A stretch of 64,000 bases of DNA from Croceitalea dokdonensis DOKDO 023 (GTDB taxonomy: Bacteria; Bacteroidota; Bacteroidia; Flavobacteriales; Flavobacteriaceae), in assembly GCF_001306415.1 (NCBI RefSeq), contig NZ_LDJX01000006.1, positions 124,001 to 188,000 on the forward strand, read 5' to 3'. This document shows positions 10,568 through 19,769 of the stretch, in pieces. Each line of letters opens with the position of its first letter. Position 1 is the stretch's first letter. The notes under the pieces were generated by a model. It made no database searches. It was not told where the DNA came from and saw nothing but the letters and a program-made list of their open reading frames with translations. A program made the position numbers and the translations under genes.

Positions 10568-12820
10568 CTAAGCAGTTTGGTTTGGTGTAACGCGCATAAT
10601 CCACATTTTATCGGTGTAGGCGTCATTAAGTTTAGTATAGTAGGACATTAATGCGTTGGTCCAATCTTGGTGTTTCTTTAGGTATACGTAGCGATAATTG
10701 TTTTCCGGATTGATAAAATAGCTGGCGTTGAGGCCTTGCTCATTAAGCCTTCTTACAAACCTATTGGCATTCTCTGGCTTGGCAAATACGTTGGCAATAA
10801 TGAAATATCCAGTGCCCATTCCATCAACGGAAAGGCTTTGGTAGGTAAGGGCAGCGGTATCTTCCCCGGATGGGGCAACGTTCTTTTGCAGCACATCATC
10901 ATCATAGTTGGTATTATCAAAGGTGTTGGATGCCAAGCGGGTGTCATCGTAAGAAGTGCCGGCAACTTTCATCACCCAGGTGTCACCACTGTAGGCACCG
11001 TTTAAGCCTGTTCTGTATGCGGCAATGGCGTCTTGTTTGTTGTCATAATCTTCTAAGTACACGTAGTTGAGACCATTTTTTGGATTGGTAAAGTAGTTGG
11101 CTTGGATACCTTGTTCTGCCAACTGGTCAAGGAATTTCTGCATGTATTTTTTGCCTTTATAAACATTGGCAATCAAATAATGCCCAGAAGGGACAGATGG
11201 AATCTTAAAGGATTTTATACCGGTGGTTCTTTTCTTTGTAGGCGCTATTTTATCTTGGACACTTGCCACAGGGTAGCTTCTTGTTTTTGGTGCCTCAGGA
11301 ACTGGGGTGTTTACGTCTCTTATTGCGCTTATTTTTTGCGCCTCCCTTGGGGTGGACAAGGTTTGTGCAAGGTTGTCTGCATAAGGAGATTCCTGAGAAT
11401 TGTTTATGTCCACACTGTTTTCTGTTGATGCAATACCATTGGTTTTGGTGATTTGGGAAACTAATCCAGATTTCTCGGTACTCTGTTTGTTTTTGGGTAA
11501 GGTTTCATAGGTACTGTTGTTGTTTGCTAAGCTTAATCTAGATGTTTTTGTCGGCGGGTTGCTGGCTGCCACTTGCTCTCCCGTTTCCAGTGCGTTGAAA
11601 TAAATTGCCTTGGCACGCTCTTCCAATTCGGGGTTTTGACCGTTGGTTTCCCGGCGCACCATCCGCATCACTGTGGCAAAACGCTTCTCTAAATCCCCTT
11701 GCCTAGCGTTTTCAATGGAGTCCTGCCTAAAAAGAAGCTCGTCCAGAATGCTATTGTTTTCATTAAGCTTGCGTTCCAATTCCGCAATCTTAAGGTCCTT
11801 GTCCGTTAAGGAAAGTTCTTCTAAAGGAACATCTTCTGCGTTGTTGATGGCAAAATTTTCATTCTCCTTTTCTAACATCACACGGTCTTCCGTCAAGTTT
11901 GGTGTAAAGGAATAGGCTAGATTAATCTCGTGGGTAACCCCGAAATTTTCAAGGGCGTCAGACAGGCCTTTCTCTACCGTATACCCTAGGGAAATCCGTT
12001 TGTTGAGATTAAAGCCCACCCCGGCCGCAGCGCCGTAAAAATCATCATACCCAGCCTGTAGCCAGCCCAGCTTGGGAACATCAAGTATCAAACTACCGCC
12101 TAGCGTAATGTCGTTAATGGGGTCAGTACGCACACGGGCCAAAGGCATTAGACGGGCATTTTCCAAAAGCCCCCCAGAGTTTTTAAACTGATGGGTATAT
12201 TGCAAATGTCCCGTAAAGGTTTTTTCATCAAAGTCCGTAAGCGCTTCGCTGGTCTTAAGGTTATAGTCAAACAGGTTATCGGCCAAAACACCAAAATCAA
12301 AGGCTCCATAAGAAAGGTTAAACCCAGGTTGAAAGGTGATGAGGGAACTGTTGTCCAAACTATTTAACAAAGGGTCGTCATCAATAGGGTTTGCCCTATT
12401 GGGATTAAAACCGCTATTGTAATAAGAGAAGTTTCCGCCAAAGGTAAAGTTACTTTTATCGCTTAGTTTGATACCATACGCATAGTTGGCCAATAGTCCA
12501 AAGTTGTCTATAAGACCTTCCCGTTGGGTATACAAACTTAGGCCTACACCGCTGCGGTCGCCAACCCTACCGCTATAACTTAGAAAGTACGTTTGGTTGT
12601 TGTCATTAAAAGAAACCGACTGGTTTCTATGAAACAGGTTCACATAGGATTTGTCTTCCCTAACAGTGGAAAAGGTAGGGTTCAATAAAAACCTATTGAA
12701 CTTCACAAGGTTTTGTGTGGGAACATCATAAGCTACAAAAGGCGTCTCTTCTTGAGCCTTGATAAAAGGCCCTAGGCAGAGAACAAGAAGCAGTATGGCG
12801 TGTTTGGTATACTTTTCCAT
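10568..12820 (-). CDS. PorP/SprF-family outer membrane protein with coiled coil and tandem SPOR-like repeats
   Basis: This 750-residue protein has a signal peptide ending near KAQ, then a PorP/SprF-type beta-barrel region (about residues 25-310, with FNRFLLNPTFS and VGLSLYTQREG). A charged coiled coil follows at about 340-410 and a low-complexity linker to about 540. Two similar repeats of about 75 residues end the protein (about 548-622 and 675-748), both with GxYxIANV, then EQGxxAxYFxNPxNxxxYVYL, then W(V/I)M(K/R)V. They look like SPOR domains, which in known cases bind denuded peptidoglycan glycans. PorP/SprF proteins normally assist export or anchoring of type B-sorted adhesins, and this one sits between such a protein (6 bp gap) and the giant adhesin (0 bp gap). 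Most PorP/SprF proteins are only about 300-350 residues, so the C-terminal half is an addition. Confidence 0.85.
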   Translation of the reverse strand: MEKYTKHAILLLVLCLGPFIKAQEETPFVAYDVPTQNLVKFNRFLLNPTFSTVREDKSYVNLFHRNQSVSFNDNNQTYFLSYSGRVGDRSGVGLSLYTQREGLIDNFGLLANYAYGIKLSDKSNFTFGGNFSYYNSGFNPNRANPIDDDPLLNSLDNSSLITFQPGFNLSYGAFDFGVLADNLFDYNLKTSEALTDFDEKTFTGHLQYTHQFKNSGGLLENARLMPLARVRTDPINDITLGGSLILDVPKLGWLQAGYDDFYGAAAGVGFNLNKRISLGYTVEKGLSDALENFGVTHEINLAYSFTPNLTEDRVMLEKENENFAINNAEDVPLEELSLTDKDLKIAELERKLNENNSILDELLFRQDSIENARQGDLEKRFATVMRMVRRETNGQNPELEERAKAIYFNALETGEQVAASNPPTKTSRLSLANNNSTYETLPKNKQSTEKSGLVSQITKTNGIASTENSVDINNSQESPYADNLAQTLSTPREAQKISAIRDVNTPVPEAPKTRSYPVASVQDKIAPTKKRTTGIKSFKIPSVPSGHYLIANVYKGKKYMQKFLDQLAEQGIQANYFTNPKNGLNYVYLEDYDNKQDAIAAYRTGLNGAYSGDTWVMKVAGTSYDDTRLASNTFDNTNYDDDVLQKNVAPSGEDTAALTYQSLSVDGMGTGYFIIANVFAKPENANRFVRRLNEQGLNASYFINPENNYRYVYLKKHQDWTNALMSYYTKLNDAYTDKMWIMRVTPNQTA

Positions 12821-12826
12821 GGTAAT

Positions 12827-15076
12827 TTATCGAATCACGGTTATGGTGCCCTGACGCAGGGTCTCTTGGGCGTTTCGTATTTTGTAATAGAAAATTTGAT
12901 TGCGTTTGGTAAATGCCGTAGAAGAGGCCGGCCAATTATTTTGATAACCTACTTCATTTAGCACCTCCTCCCCTTGTTCATTGTATATGATAACGGTAAT
13001 ATCATTGTTTCTGGAGAAGGTATTTGGGATTATCCAAAGGTCATTGATACCGTCACCATTGGCGGTGATGACATTGGGCACTTCAAAACTGTCCCTAAAG
13101 GAGACTGAAAAAGGCAAAGTAAAGGAGCAACTGCCAACGGCAGCGACAAGGGTATAATTCCCTTCTTCAGATAGTGTTACACTTTCTGTGTTTGATAGTA
13201 AGGTATTAGCGGCATCGTACCACTCATAGGAATTGGCACCCGTGGCCGTTGCAATTTCCGAAGATCCGCTAGGGATAACGATGCTGTCCCCTAAATCTAT
13301 GGCAATACCCGAAGCATCAAAATTGGAGATGACAACCTCATTGGATAAAATAGGGCATCCGTCTGCACTTATGGCAAGTTGGTAGGTTCCTATTTCATCT
13401 GTAGTTAAGGTGCTCTCGGCGCTGGATAGTTCTACCCCATCCTTTCTCCAGGCAAAGTCCATGCCCGTTAAATCCGTACTGGTGGACAAGCTTACCGATA
13501 CCCCTTCACAAACCTGCAGCCCCGTGGCTTCGATAGTAAGGTTGGACTCGGGGGCCAAACGAACACTTAAGGGGTTGGAAGTTGCCGTAAAACTTTCCAA
13601 AACACCTTCTAGTGTGTAGAAGCCGTTGTCGTCCACACTGTTTAATACCAATTGGTCTGAAGTTAGCCCGGGAATGGCAATCCCATCTTTAGCCCATTGG
13701 TAGGTAAAGTCGTTGCGTAATGTTGCGGTTACATCTATTCTATTGTTGTTGGGATCAACAGCGTTGATCTGCAGCACGGTCAATGTAGTTTCACTGGCAG
13801 CGCAGTCGCTATAGGTTCCCACATAGTCAATACTCAATTCTAGGTCGGTTGGCAGGACCACCAAAGTCTCCTCGGTACTTTTGGCAGGCAATGTACAAGG
13901 CCCACCTGTTTCCGTAATCTCGGCGTAGTACGTACCGGGCGTATCAACGGTTAAGCTTGCCGCAGTTTCCCCACTGATGGCAGTGCCGTCCCTGAACCAT
14001 TGAAATGTTGGGCTAGCTGCGGTTGTGCTTGCGGTCAAGGTTTCGTTTCTGCCGGGCAGCAACACTAGGTTGGGCTCGTTGACCCGGGTTACCGTGTAGT
14101 CACCGGCAGCACCAATGCTTACGGAATCGGACTGTTCCGCACAAATCCCTGGACCTTCGATACGCACGCTGTATTCCCCTTCAAAGCCGGAAACAGAACC
14201 GTCAACGGTATACGTGCTTGCGTCCGCGGTGGGCCCAGATACAATTGTGCCTCCGTTAAACCAAGTGTATAAGTAGCCCATACCGCTAATATTGGCTTCT
14301 AAGGTTACCATTTCTGTGGCACATAAGGTGTTGGTGGTTGGCGGGTTAATGCTTATTCCCTGTGAGGATCCAAAGGAAACTTCTATGGTGTTGGACAAGG
14401 TGTTCGCAGAACCGGAACAGTTAACACCATAATCTATTTCAACAAAGTACATTCCAGATTGTGTAACATTCAATGCATTAGAGGTTTCTGCCAGTAGCGT
14501 TCCGCTGCGGTACCAACTATAGCTGTAAGTGTCAGCATTGGGTACGTTATGGGTCTCCAAGGTGATACCGCTACCGTCGCACACCTCTAGCACACCGCCG
14601 GGCGGTATGACACCGCTGGCATCCTGGCTGATTAAAATAGGGTCGTTATACCCTATAAAATACATAGAGTAAGCGGCGGAAGGATCACTGGTAAGCTCGG
14701 GGCTTGTGCTCCGTACCCTAAAGCGATACCCATCTCCTTGAATGTCCGTGGCTAAAGTGAAACGAAACTCAAAATCAAATTCCGTGTTTTTATCCGCAGC
14801 GCGGGCGAGCTCACGGGGAGAACCAAAGTCTCCGTTGGCATCAGAAAGTTCCAAAATAAATTCGTTGTTGGCCTGCACCAGTGGTGGGCTCCAAGTAAAG
14901 TTCACAAAGTATTCATTAAAATCTGCTGAAGCACAGGCGGCCGTCCAAGCAGAGTTACCCGGCAAGTTGGGGTTGTCTGCGGGTGTGGGGGGGTTTAACA
15001 CTTGACTGCGGACAAAAGTGCCGGTAAGGCAAAGCAGCAGTGTTAAGATGGCGATGAAATTTGGTGTGGATTTCAT
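12827..15076 (-). CDS. Secreted multi-Ig-like protein with type B (gliding-associated) C-terminal sorting domain
   Basis: A 749-residue protein with a signal peptide (cleavage near VRSQ) and a first domain resembling a fibronectin-like fold. Several Ig/PKD-like domains with the repeated pattern YxWxxxG...L.V...GxYxxxI follow from about residue 150 to 650. The last 85 or so residues contain VPNVITANGDGINDLWIIPN and end IFYYKIRNAQETLRQGTITVIR-like strands, which is the CHU_C/type B sorting signal of the type IX secretion system. It should be exported across the outer membrane, possibly through the PorP/SprF partner encoded next. It is the first gene of the operon and is divergent from glnS. The ligand is unknown; I infer a surface or adhesion role. 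Confidence 0.85.
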   Translation of the reverse strand: MKSTPNFIAILTLLLCLTGTFVRSQVLNPPTPADNPNLPGNSAWTAACASADFNEYFVNFTWSPPLVQANNEFILELSDANGDFGSPRELARAADKNTEFDFEFRFTLATDIQGDGYRFRVRSTSPELTSDPSAAYSMYFIGYNDPILISQDASGVIPPGGVLEVCDGSGITLETHNVPNADTYSYSWYRSGTLLAETSNALNVTQSGMYFVEIDYGVNCSGSANTLSNTIEVSFGSSQGISINPPTTNTLCATEMVTLEANISGMGYLYTWFNGGTIVSGPTADASTYTVDGSVSGFEGEYSVRIEGPGICAEQSDSVSIGAAGDYTVTRVNEPNLVLLPGRNETLTASTTAASPTFQWFRDGTAISGETAASLTVDTPGTYYAEITETGGPCTLPAKSTEETLVVLPTDLELSIDYVGTYSDCAASETTLTVLQINAVDPNNNRIDVTATLRNDFTYQWAKDGIAIPGLTSDQLVLNSVDDNGFYTLEGVLESFTATSNPLSVRLAPESNLTIEATGLQVCEGVSVSLSTSTDLTGMDFAWRKDGVELSSAESTLTTDEIGTYQLAISADGCPILSNEVVISNFDASGIAIDLGDSIVIPSGSSEIATATGANSYEWYDAANTLLSNTESVTLSEEGNYTLVAAVGSCSFTLPFSVSFRDSFEVPNVITANGDGINDLWIIPNTFSRNNDITVIIYNEQGEEVLNEVGYQNNWPASSTAFTKRNQIFYYKIRNAQETLRQGTITVIR

Positions 15077-15312
15077 AGGTTATGGTAGCTTTGGGAACAA
15101 GCAACAAAGGGGTGTTGTTGTAGGTCTTTCATGCTTGTAGTTATTTGAGTTTGCCACCTTCCAATATGCACCGGAAGGTATTCTATGAACAAATATTGCT
15201 ATTCTGGCAAGGGCTAGAAACTTATTGTTGTAGAGCAGGGTAAAACTGTTGTGAAACAAGTTTTTTTGTATGGAGTGTGGATAAGAAACTGTGCAGAACA
15301 ACCCATTTTTGC

Positions 15313-15320
15313 TACTTTTG
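15313..15320 (+). promoter_or_regulatory. -7 promoter element of glnS
   Basis: TACTTTTG matches the Bacteroidota -7 consensus TAnnTTTG. It lies 17 nt upstream of the ATG at 15338 and inside the longer open frame that begins at 15251, which supports the later start. A clear -33 TTG is not visible at the usual distance. Confidence 0.5.
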
Positions 15321-15337
15321 CCCGATATACAAAACCT

Positions 15338-17023
15338 ATGGAGGAGAGTAAAAAAGCATTGAATTTTATTGAGCATATCATCGAAGAGGATTTAGCTGAC
15401 GGATATGCCAAAAGCCAGTTGCGTTTTAGGTTTCCCCCGGAGCCAAACGGGTATTTGCATTTAGGGCATGCGAGTTCCATTTGTTTAAATTTTGGCTTGG
15501 GCGAAAAGTACGGTGCGCCGGTGAACTTGAGGTTTGACGATACCAACCCGGCCAAAGAGGAAAAAGCATATGTGGACGCCATTAAGCGGGATGTGGAATG
15601 GATGGGTTTCCATTGGGACAAAGAGTGCTACGCCTCTGATTATTTCCAAGAATTGTACGATTGGGCCGTGATGCTGATAAAGCAAGGCAAGGCCTATGTT
15701 GATAGCCAGTCTTCTGAGGACATGGCCAAACAAAAGGGAACGCCAACGGAACCAGGCGTTCCAGGACCTTATCGTGATCGTTCCGTTGAAGAGAACCTAG
15801 ACCTTTTTTTACGCATGAAAAATGGTGAGTTTGAAGAAGGAAAACACGTATTGAGAGCGAAAATTGATTTGGCTTCGCCCAATATGCTGATGCGTGATCC
15901 AATTTTATATCGGGTGTTGCACAAAGCGCACCACAGAACAAATACCGATTGGTGTATTTACCCAATGTACGATTGGACACACGGACAAAGCGATTATTTG
16001 GAGCAAGTTTCCCACTCCTTGTGTACGTTAGAGTTCTTACCTCACAGGGAATTGTACGATTGGTGTTTGGACCAATTGGTATCAAAAGATAGGTTGCGAC
16101 CAAAACAACGGGAATTTGCCCGCAGAAACTTGAGCCACACGGTCGTGAGTAAACGAAAATTGCTGCAGTTGGTAGAGGGAGGCCATGTTACAGGTTGGGA
16201 CGATCCACGTATGCCAACCATCTCAGGATTGCGAAGAAGGGGGTACACGCCGGAGTCTATACGAAACTTTGCCGATACCGTGGGCATAGCCAAACGGGAG
16301 AATTTGGTAGATGTGTCCTTGCTAGAGTTTCATGTTAGGGAACACCTCAACAAAATAACCCCAAGGGTAATGGCGGTTCTAAACCCTTTAAAGGTGGTCA
16401 TTACCAATTATCCTGAGGGGCAAGTAGAATGGTTGGATGCTGAAAACAGTCCGGAAGATGAGAGCATGGGCACCAGAAAAGTACCTTTTTCAAGAGAACT
16501 TTATATAGAGAAGGAAGATTTTAGGGAAGAGGCAAACCGGAAGTTCTTTAGATTGAAATTAGGGGGTGAGGTGCGCTTAAAAAATGGATATATCATCAAG
16601 GCTGAATCTTGTACAAAAGATACCGATGGGTCCATTATTGAGGTTCGGTGCACGTATGATCCTAAAAGTAGGAGTGGAAGCGGCACGGAAGAAAGCTTGC
16701 GAAAAGTTAAGGGTACCTTGCACTGGGTATCTGTAGCACAGGCCGTAGAGGCAGAAGTTAGATTGTATGACAGGTTGTTTTCCGATGAAAACCCAGATGG
16801 GCATAAAGAGCGGGATTTTATGGAGTTTGTGAATCCCAATTCCTTGTTGGTGATTACCGCTTATTTAGAGCCTAGTTTAAAAGAAGCAAAAGTGGGTGCG
16901 CGCTACCAGTTCCAAAGATTGGGTTATTTTAATGTAGACACGGATACAACCGGGGACAATTTGGTATTTAACCGCACCGTCACCCTGCGGGATACCTGGG
17001 CAAAAATCCAACAAAAAGGCTAA
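15338..17023 (+). CDS. glnS: Glutaminyl-tRNA synthetase
   Basis: This class I aminoacyl-tRNA synthetase charges tRNA-Gln with glutamine in the cytoplasm. The ATP-binding signature PPEPNGYLHLGHA carries the HIGH motif (HLGH, residues 41-44). The KMSKS-like motif VVSKRK sits near residue 270 and is followed by the beta-barrel anticodon-binding region. The frame is open from 15251, but I choose the ATG at 15338 (MEESKK) because the -7 promoter box lies between the two and the extension is not family-like. The resulting 561 residues is the normal length for GlnRS. It is transcribed away from the adhesin operon. Confidence 0.97.
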   Translation: MEESKKALNFIEHIIEEDLADGYAKSQLRFRFPPEPNGYLHLGHASSICLNFGLGEKYGAPVNLRFDDTNPAKEEKAYVDAIKRDVEWMGFHWDKECYASDYFQELYDWAVMLIKQGKAYVDSQSSEDMAKQKGTPTEPGVPGPYRDRSVEENLDLFLRMKNGEFEEGKHVLRAKIDLASPNMLMRDPILYRVLHKAHHRTNTDWCIYPMYDWTHGQSDYLEQVSHSLCTLEFLPHRELYDWCLDQLVSKDRLRPKQREFARRNLSHTVVSKRKLLQLVEGGHVTGWDDPRMPTISGLRRRGYTPESIRNFADTVGIAKRENLVDVSLLEFHVREHLNKITPRVMAVLNPLKVVITNYPEGQVEWLDAENSPEDESMGTRKVPFSRELYIEKEDFREEANRKFFRLKLGGEVRLKNGYIIKAESCTKDTDGSIIEVRCTYDPKSRSGSGTEESLRKVKGTLHWVSVAQAVEAEVRLYDRLFSDENPDGHKERDFMEFVNPNSLLVITAYLEPSLKEAKVGARYQFQRLGYFNVDTDTTGDNLVFNRTVTLRDTWAKIQQKG

Positions 17024-17207
17024 TCTCGGGGTTAAAGGGTCAAGGGTGTCCACAGTTGGTGTTACCCATTTTGTTCCCAATCACCCATACATTAATTAAG
17101 GCATCAACATTCATTCGGGTAGACCCTTTATCCCTTCGGAAAGCATATAAAAGACCAGTAACTGTAGGTTTTGCTCTCTTTTTACGTCATACCCTAAAAA
17201 GGAGGGC

Positions 17208-18485
17208 ATGAGAAAGGTGTTGACGGTATTGGTATGTTGTGTAGCAGTTTTTGCCGCTGCCCAAGAAAGCGGGGTGGTCTCTCTGGATTTTAAAGGATTA
17301 AAGAAAACCAAAGAACCCTTTTTAAGACGTTTGCTCAAAGTAAAACCTGGTCTAGAGTATGACTCGGTGGTGGTTAGAAAGGATATTGAGCGTCTTAATA
17401 GGCTGCCCGGTTTTGCCATTGCAAGGGACAGTGTTGTGTTTTCCCCAGTTGGGGTGAAAGTGTATTATATTCTAGAGGAAAATTTTACGATTATTCCCGG
17501 GGCAAGAATTGCAACTGCCAATGACGGTAGCTTTGCTTATCGTTTATCAGCATTTGAGTTTAATTTCTTAGGCAACAACCAGCTTTTGGGAGCGTATTAT
17601 GAACGTAATGTGTTCGATTCGTTTGGGGTGTTTTGGGAGCATCCTTTTTTATTCAGTGACCAACTAGGGGTTGGCTTTAACTATCAGGACATCACCAGAC
17701 AAGAACCTGTTTTTTTTGAACAAGGCGACAAGGATTACAGGTTCAATTCCAAACAATGGGAGGGAAAACTTATTTTTTCTTTTGATTTTAACAACGAAGC
17801 GGAGTTAGGTGCATTGTTTGTTCAAGAACGGTATTCCTTTGATGGACTGGACCCAGTACCCAATACACCTGCGGCCTTGAATGCCGATAAGCTATTTTAC
17901 AGGGCAGCGTACCGGTTCATAGATCTTGATATTCAATACCAGTATTTTGATGGTTTTCAAAGTTCTTTTGTCGGTCAGTATATCCATTTTTTAAATGGCG
18001 ATTCACAGGCAGAGGTGTTTTTACAAGATTTTGTGTCATTGAGAAATGATTTTTTATGGTACAAAAGAGTGGGCAAAGGAGGCAATTGGGCAAATAGACT
18101 TCGTTTGGCCGCTACCATTGGTAATGAAGAATCGCCCTTTGCGCCCTTTACTTTGGACAACCAACTCAACATACGCGGGGTGGGGAATGTGGTGGACCGT
18201 GGAACCGGAGCCGTAGTGCTAAATACGGAATATAGACAGACCTTGTATGAAAAAGGATGGTTTGTTGTGCAGGGCAATGCTTTTTTGGATGCCGGAGCTT
18301 GGCGTGACCCTGGCGAACCTATCTCGCAGTTGTTCGATGGAAGCAATACAAGAGTGCATCCCGGTTTGGGTTTTCGGTTGATTCACAAAAGAATTTTCAA
18401 TGCCGTGTTCCGATTGGACTATGGGTTTGGAATTGGGGCCGGGGCGAGCAATGGAATCGTGTTTGGAATTGGGCAATATTTTTAG
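17208..18485 (+). CDS. Omp85-like outer membrane protein with a single POTRA-like domain
   Basis: A 425-residue protein with a signal peptide (cleavage near AAAQ). One POTRA-like domain follows at about 23-100 (GVVSLDFKGLKKTKEPFL, then RLNRLPGF). The rest alternates hydrophobic and polar strands rich in aromatic residues and ends in phenylalanine (GIGQYF), as in BamA/TamA-type barrels. It is much shorter than BamA, which has five POTRA domains. Likely roles are assembly or translocation at the outer membrane, but no substrate can be read from the sequence. A strong purine-rich Shine-Dalgarno stretch (ggaggg) sits unusually close to the ATG. It converges with the FG-GAP gene. Confidence 0.75.
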   Translation: MRKVLTVLVCCVAVFAAAQESGVVSLDFKGLKKTKEPFLRRLLKVKPGLEYDSVVVRKDIERLNRLPGFAIARDSVVFSPVGVKVYYILEENFTIIPGARIATANDGSFAYRLSAFEFNFLGNNQLLGAYYERNVFDSFGVFWEHPFLFSDQLGVGFNYQDITRQEPVFFEQGDKDYRFNSKQWEGKLIFSFDFNNEAELGALFVQERYSFDGLDPVPNTPAALNADKLFYRAAYRFIDLDIQYQYFDGFQSSFVGQYIHFLNGDSQAEVFLQDFVSLRNDFLWYKRVGKGGNWANRLRLAATIGNEESPFAPFTLDNQLNIRGVGNVVDRGTGAVVLNTEYRQTLYEKGWFVVQGNAFLDAGAWRDPGEPISQLFDGSNTRVHPGLGFRLIHKRIFNAVFRLDYGFGIGAGASNGIVFGIGQYF

Positions 18486-18635
18486 TGAATCTGGCGTATA
18501 GATAGAATCGATGGTTTAAAATATATCAATCGGTATTAATTATAAAAAACAACTTGTTTTCAAAAGGTCTGCTGGGTTTTTTAAAAGGAGGCTAGGTAAT
18601 AGTTGTCCAATCCTTAAAAGGTAGTTCTGCGCGCC

Positions 18636-19769
18636 TTATTTGTTGTTTTTTATCTTTCCGTATCGATTTAGGTAGTATACATTCAAATCACCGGAGTTGG
18701 CTTCTAAAATATCCAGATAACCATCTCCATTGATGTCCGTCACGTGGATATCATAGGTGTCCATTTTGGAATCTTTGTTGATGGGTATTTTTTCAAAGGA
18801 GTTCTTACCGTAGTTCATATACGCATAGTTCACCTCATCACCATTGGCATTTAAAATATCAAGCAGGCCATCATTGTTCAAATCGGCGATACTTACGCTT
18901 GCCGTGGCATAATCCTCTGGTTCGTAAAGGAGGCTCTCCTTATAGTCTGTCCCATTGCCCAAATAAATGTAATTGGCACCAATAAGGTTACCGACCACAA
19001 TATCAAGATGGCCGTCATTATTAAAATCGCCTACCCCAACAGAGCGGGTCTCATCCTTTCCGGTACCGAACGGAATTTTTTTATCAAACACCAAAGTATC
19101 GGTTTGTACGTACACATAGTTCTGTTGTTCATCACGATTGGCAAGCACCAAGTCTGGGAAACCATCAGCATTCATATCTGCAATAGCCATGGCAATGGTG
19201 GAATCATCATCATTCCCAAAGGGAACAACTTGGTTAAAATTCCCACTTCCGTCATTGATGGCGATTTCATTGGTACTGCCGCGGTTGGTAAAGAGCACAT
19301 CCAAATCCCCATCGTTATCTATATCACCAAGCGTAATATTTCTGGTGGGCGTAGCTTCTCCCCCAACGGCTCCTGCCCTTTCAAAAGTTCCTTTCCCATC
19401 ATTTCTGTACCAAATATTGGGATGCCTGTCATTTCCGGTAATGATGTCCAGATCGCCGTCGCCATCCAGATCGCCCAATTCAGCCGCATAGCAAGAAGAC
19501 CATTCCTCATCAAGAATTCGTGAGGTACGGAACACCCCATTGCCCACATTATAAAAAATAAAATTAGGGGTGGGCCAATGACGCCCTTCTGCCGTGACCA
19601 CGTCCATATCCCCATCCCCGTCAATATCGCCCGAGGCGACGGATGCCGTTCTGTATTCCCCGGTGCCGAGGCTCAAAAATTGGCCACCTGGATTAAAGAA
19701 TGGGTTTTGCTGCGCATAGACCGAAAAACCCATTAGTACATATAGACTGATGATTGCCCTTTTATGCAT
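18636..19769 (-). CDS. Secreted FG-GAP/VCBS repeat protein, predicted beta-propeller
   Basis: After a signal peptide (cleavage near VYAQ) the protein carries seven calcium-loop motifs of the form DxDxDGxxD, including DIDGDGDMDV, DLDGDGDLDI, DIDNDGDLDV, DFNNDGHLDI and DINGDGYLDI, spaced about 45-50 residues apart. This is the FG-GAP/VCBS pattern, and seven copies suggest a seven-bladed propeller. No sorting domain is visible at the C-terminus, so it is probably periplasmic or outer-membrane associated. I place the start at the ATG at 19769, one codon after a GTG at 19772. It overlaps the stop of the SPFH gene by 8 nt, which suggests co-transcription. The function is unknown. Confidence 0.8.
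   Translation of the reverse strand: MHKRAIISLYVLMGFSVYAQQNPFFNPGGQFLSLGTGEYRTASVASGDIDGDGDMDVVTAEGRHWPTPNFIFYNVGNGVFRTSRILDEEWSSCYAAELGDLDGDGDLDIITGNDRHPNIWYRNDGKGTFERAGAVGGEATPTRNITLGDIDNDGDLDVLFTNRGSTNEIAINDGSGNFNQVVPFGNDDDSTIAMAIADMNADGFPDLVLANRDEQQNYVYVQTDTLVFDKKIPFGTGKDETRSVGVGDFNNDGHLDIVVGNLIGANYIYLGNGTDYKESLLYEPEDYATASVSIADLNNDGLLDILNANGDEVNYAYMNYGKNSFEKIPINKDSKMDTYDIHVTDINGDGYLDILEANSGDLNVYYLNRYGKIKNNK

Noticed and set aside
15276-15284. DnaA-box-like TGTGGATAA upstream of glnS
   Set aside because: A single 9-mer; other copies occur inside mnmG and the GH3 gene. There is no cluster or AT-rich unwinding region, so it is not evidence for an origin.
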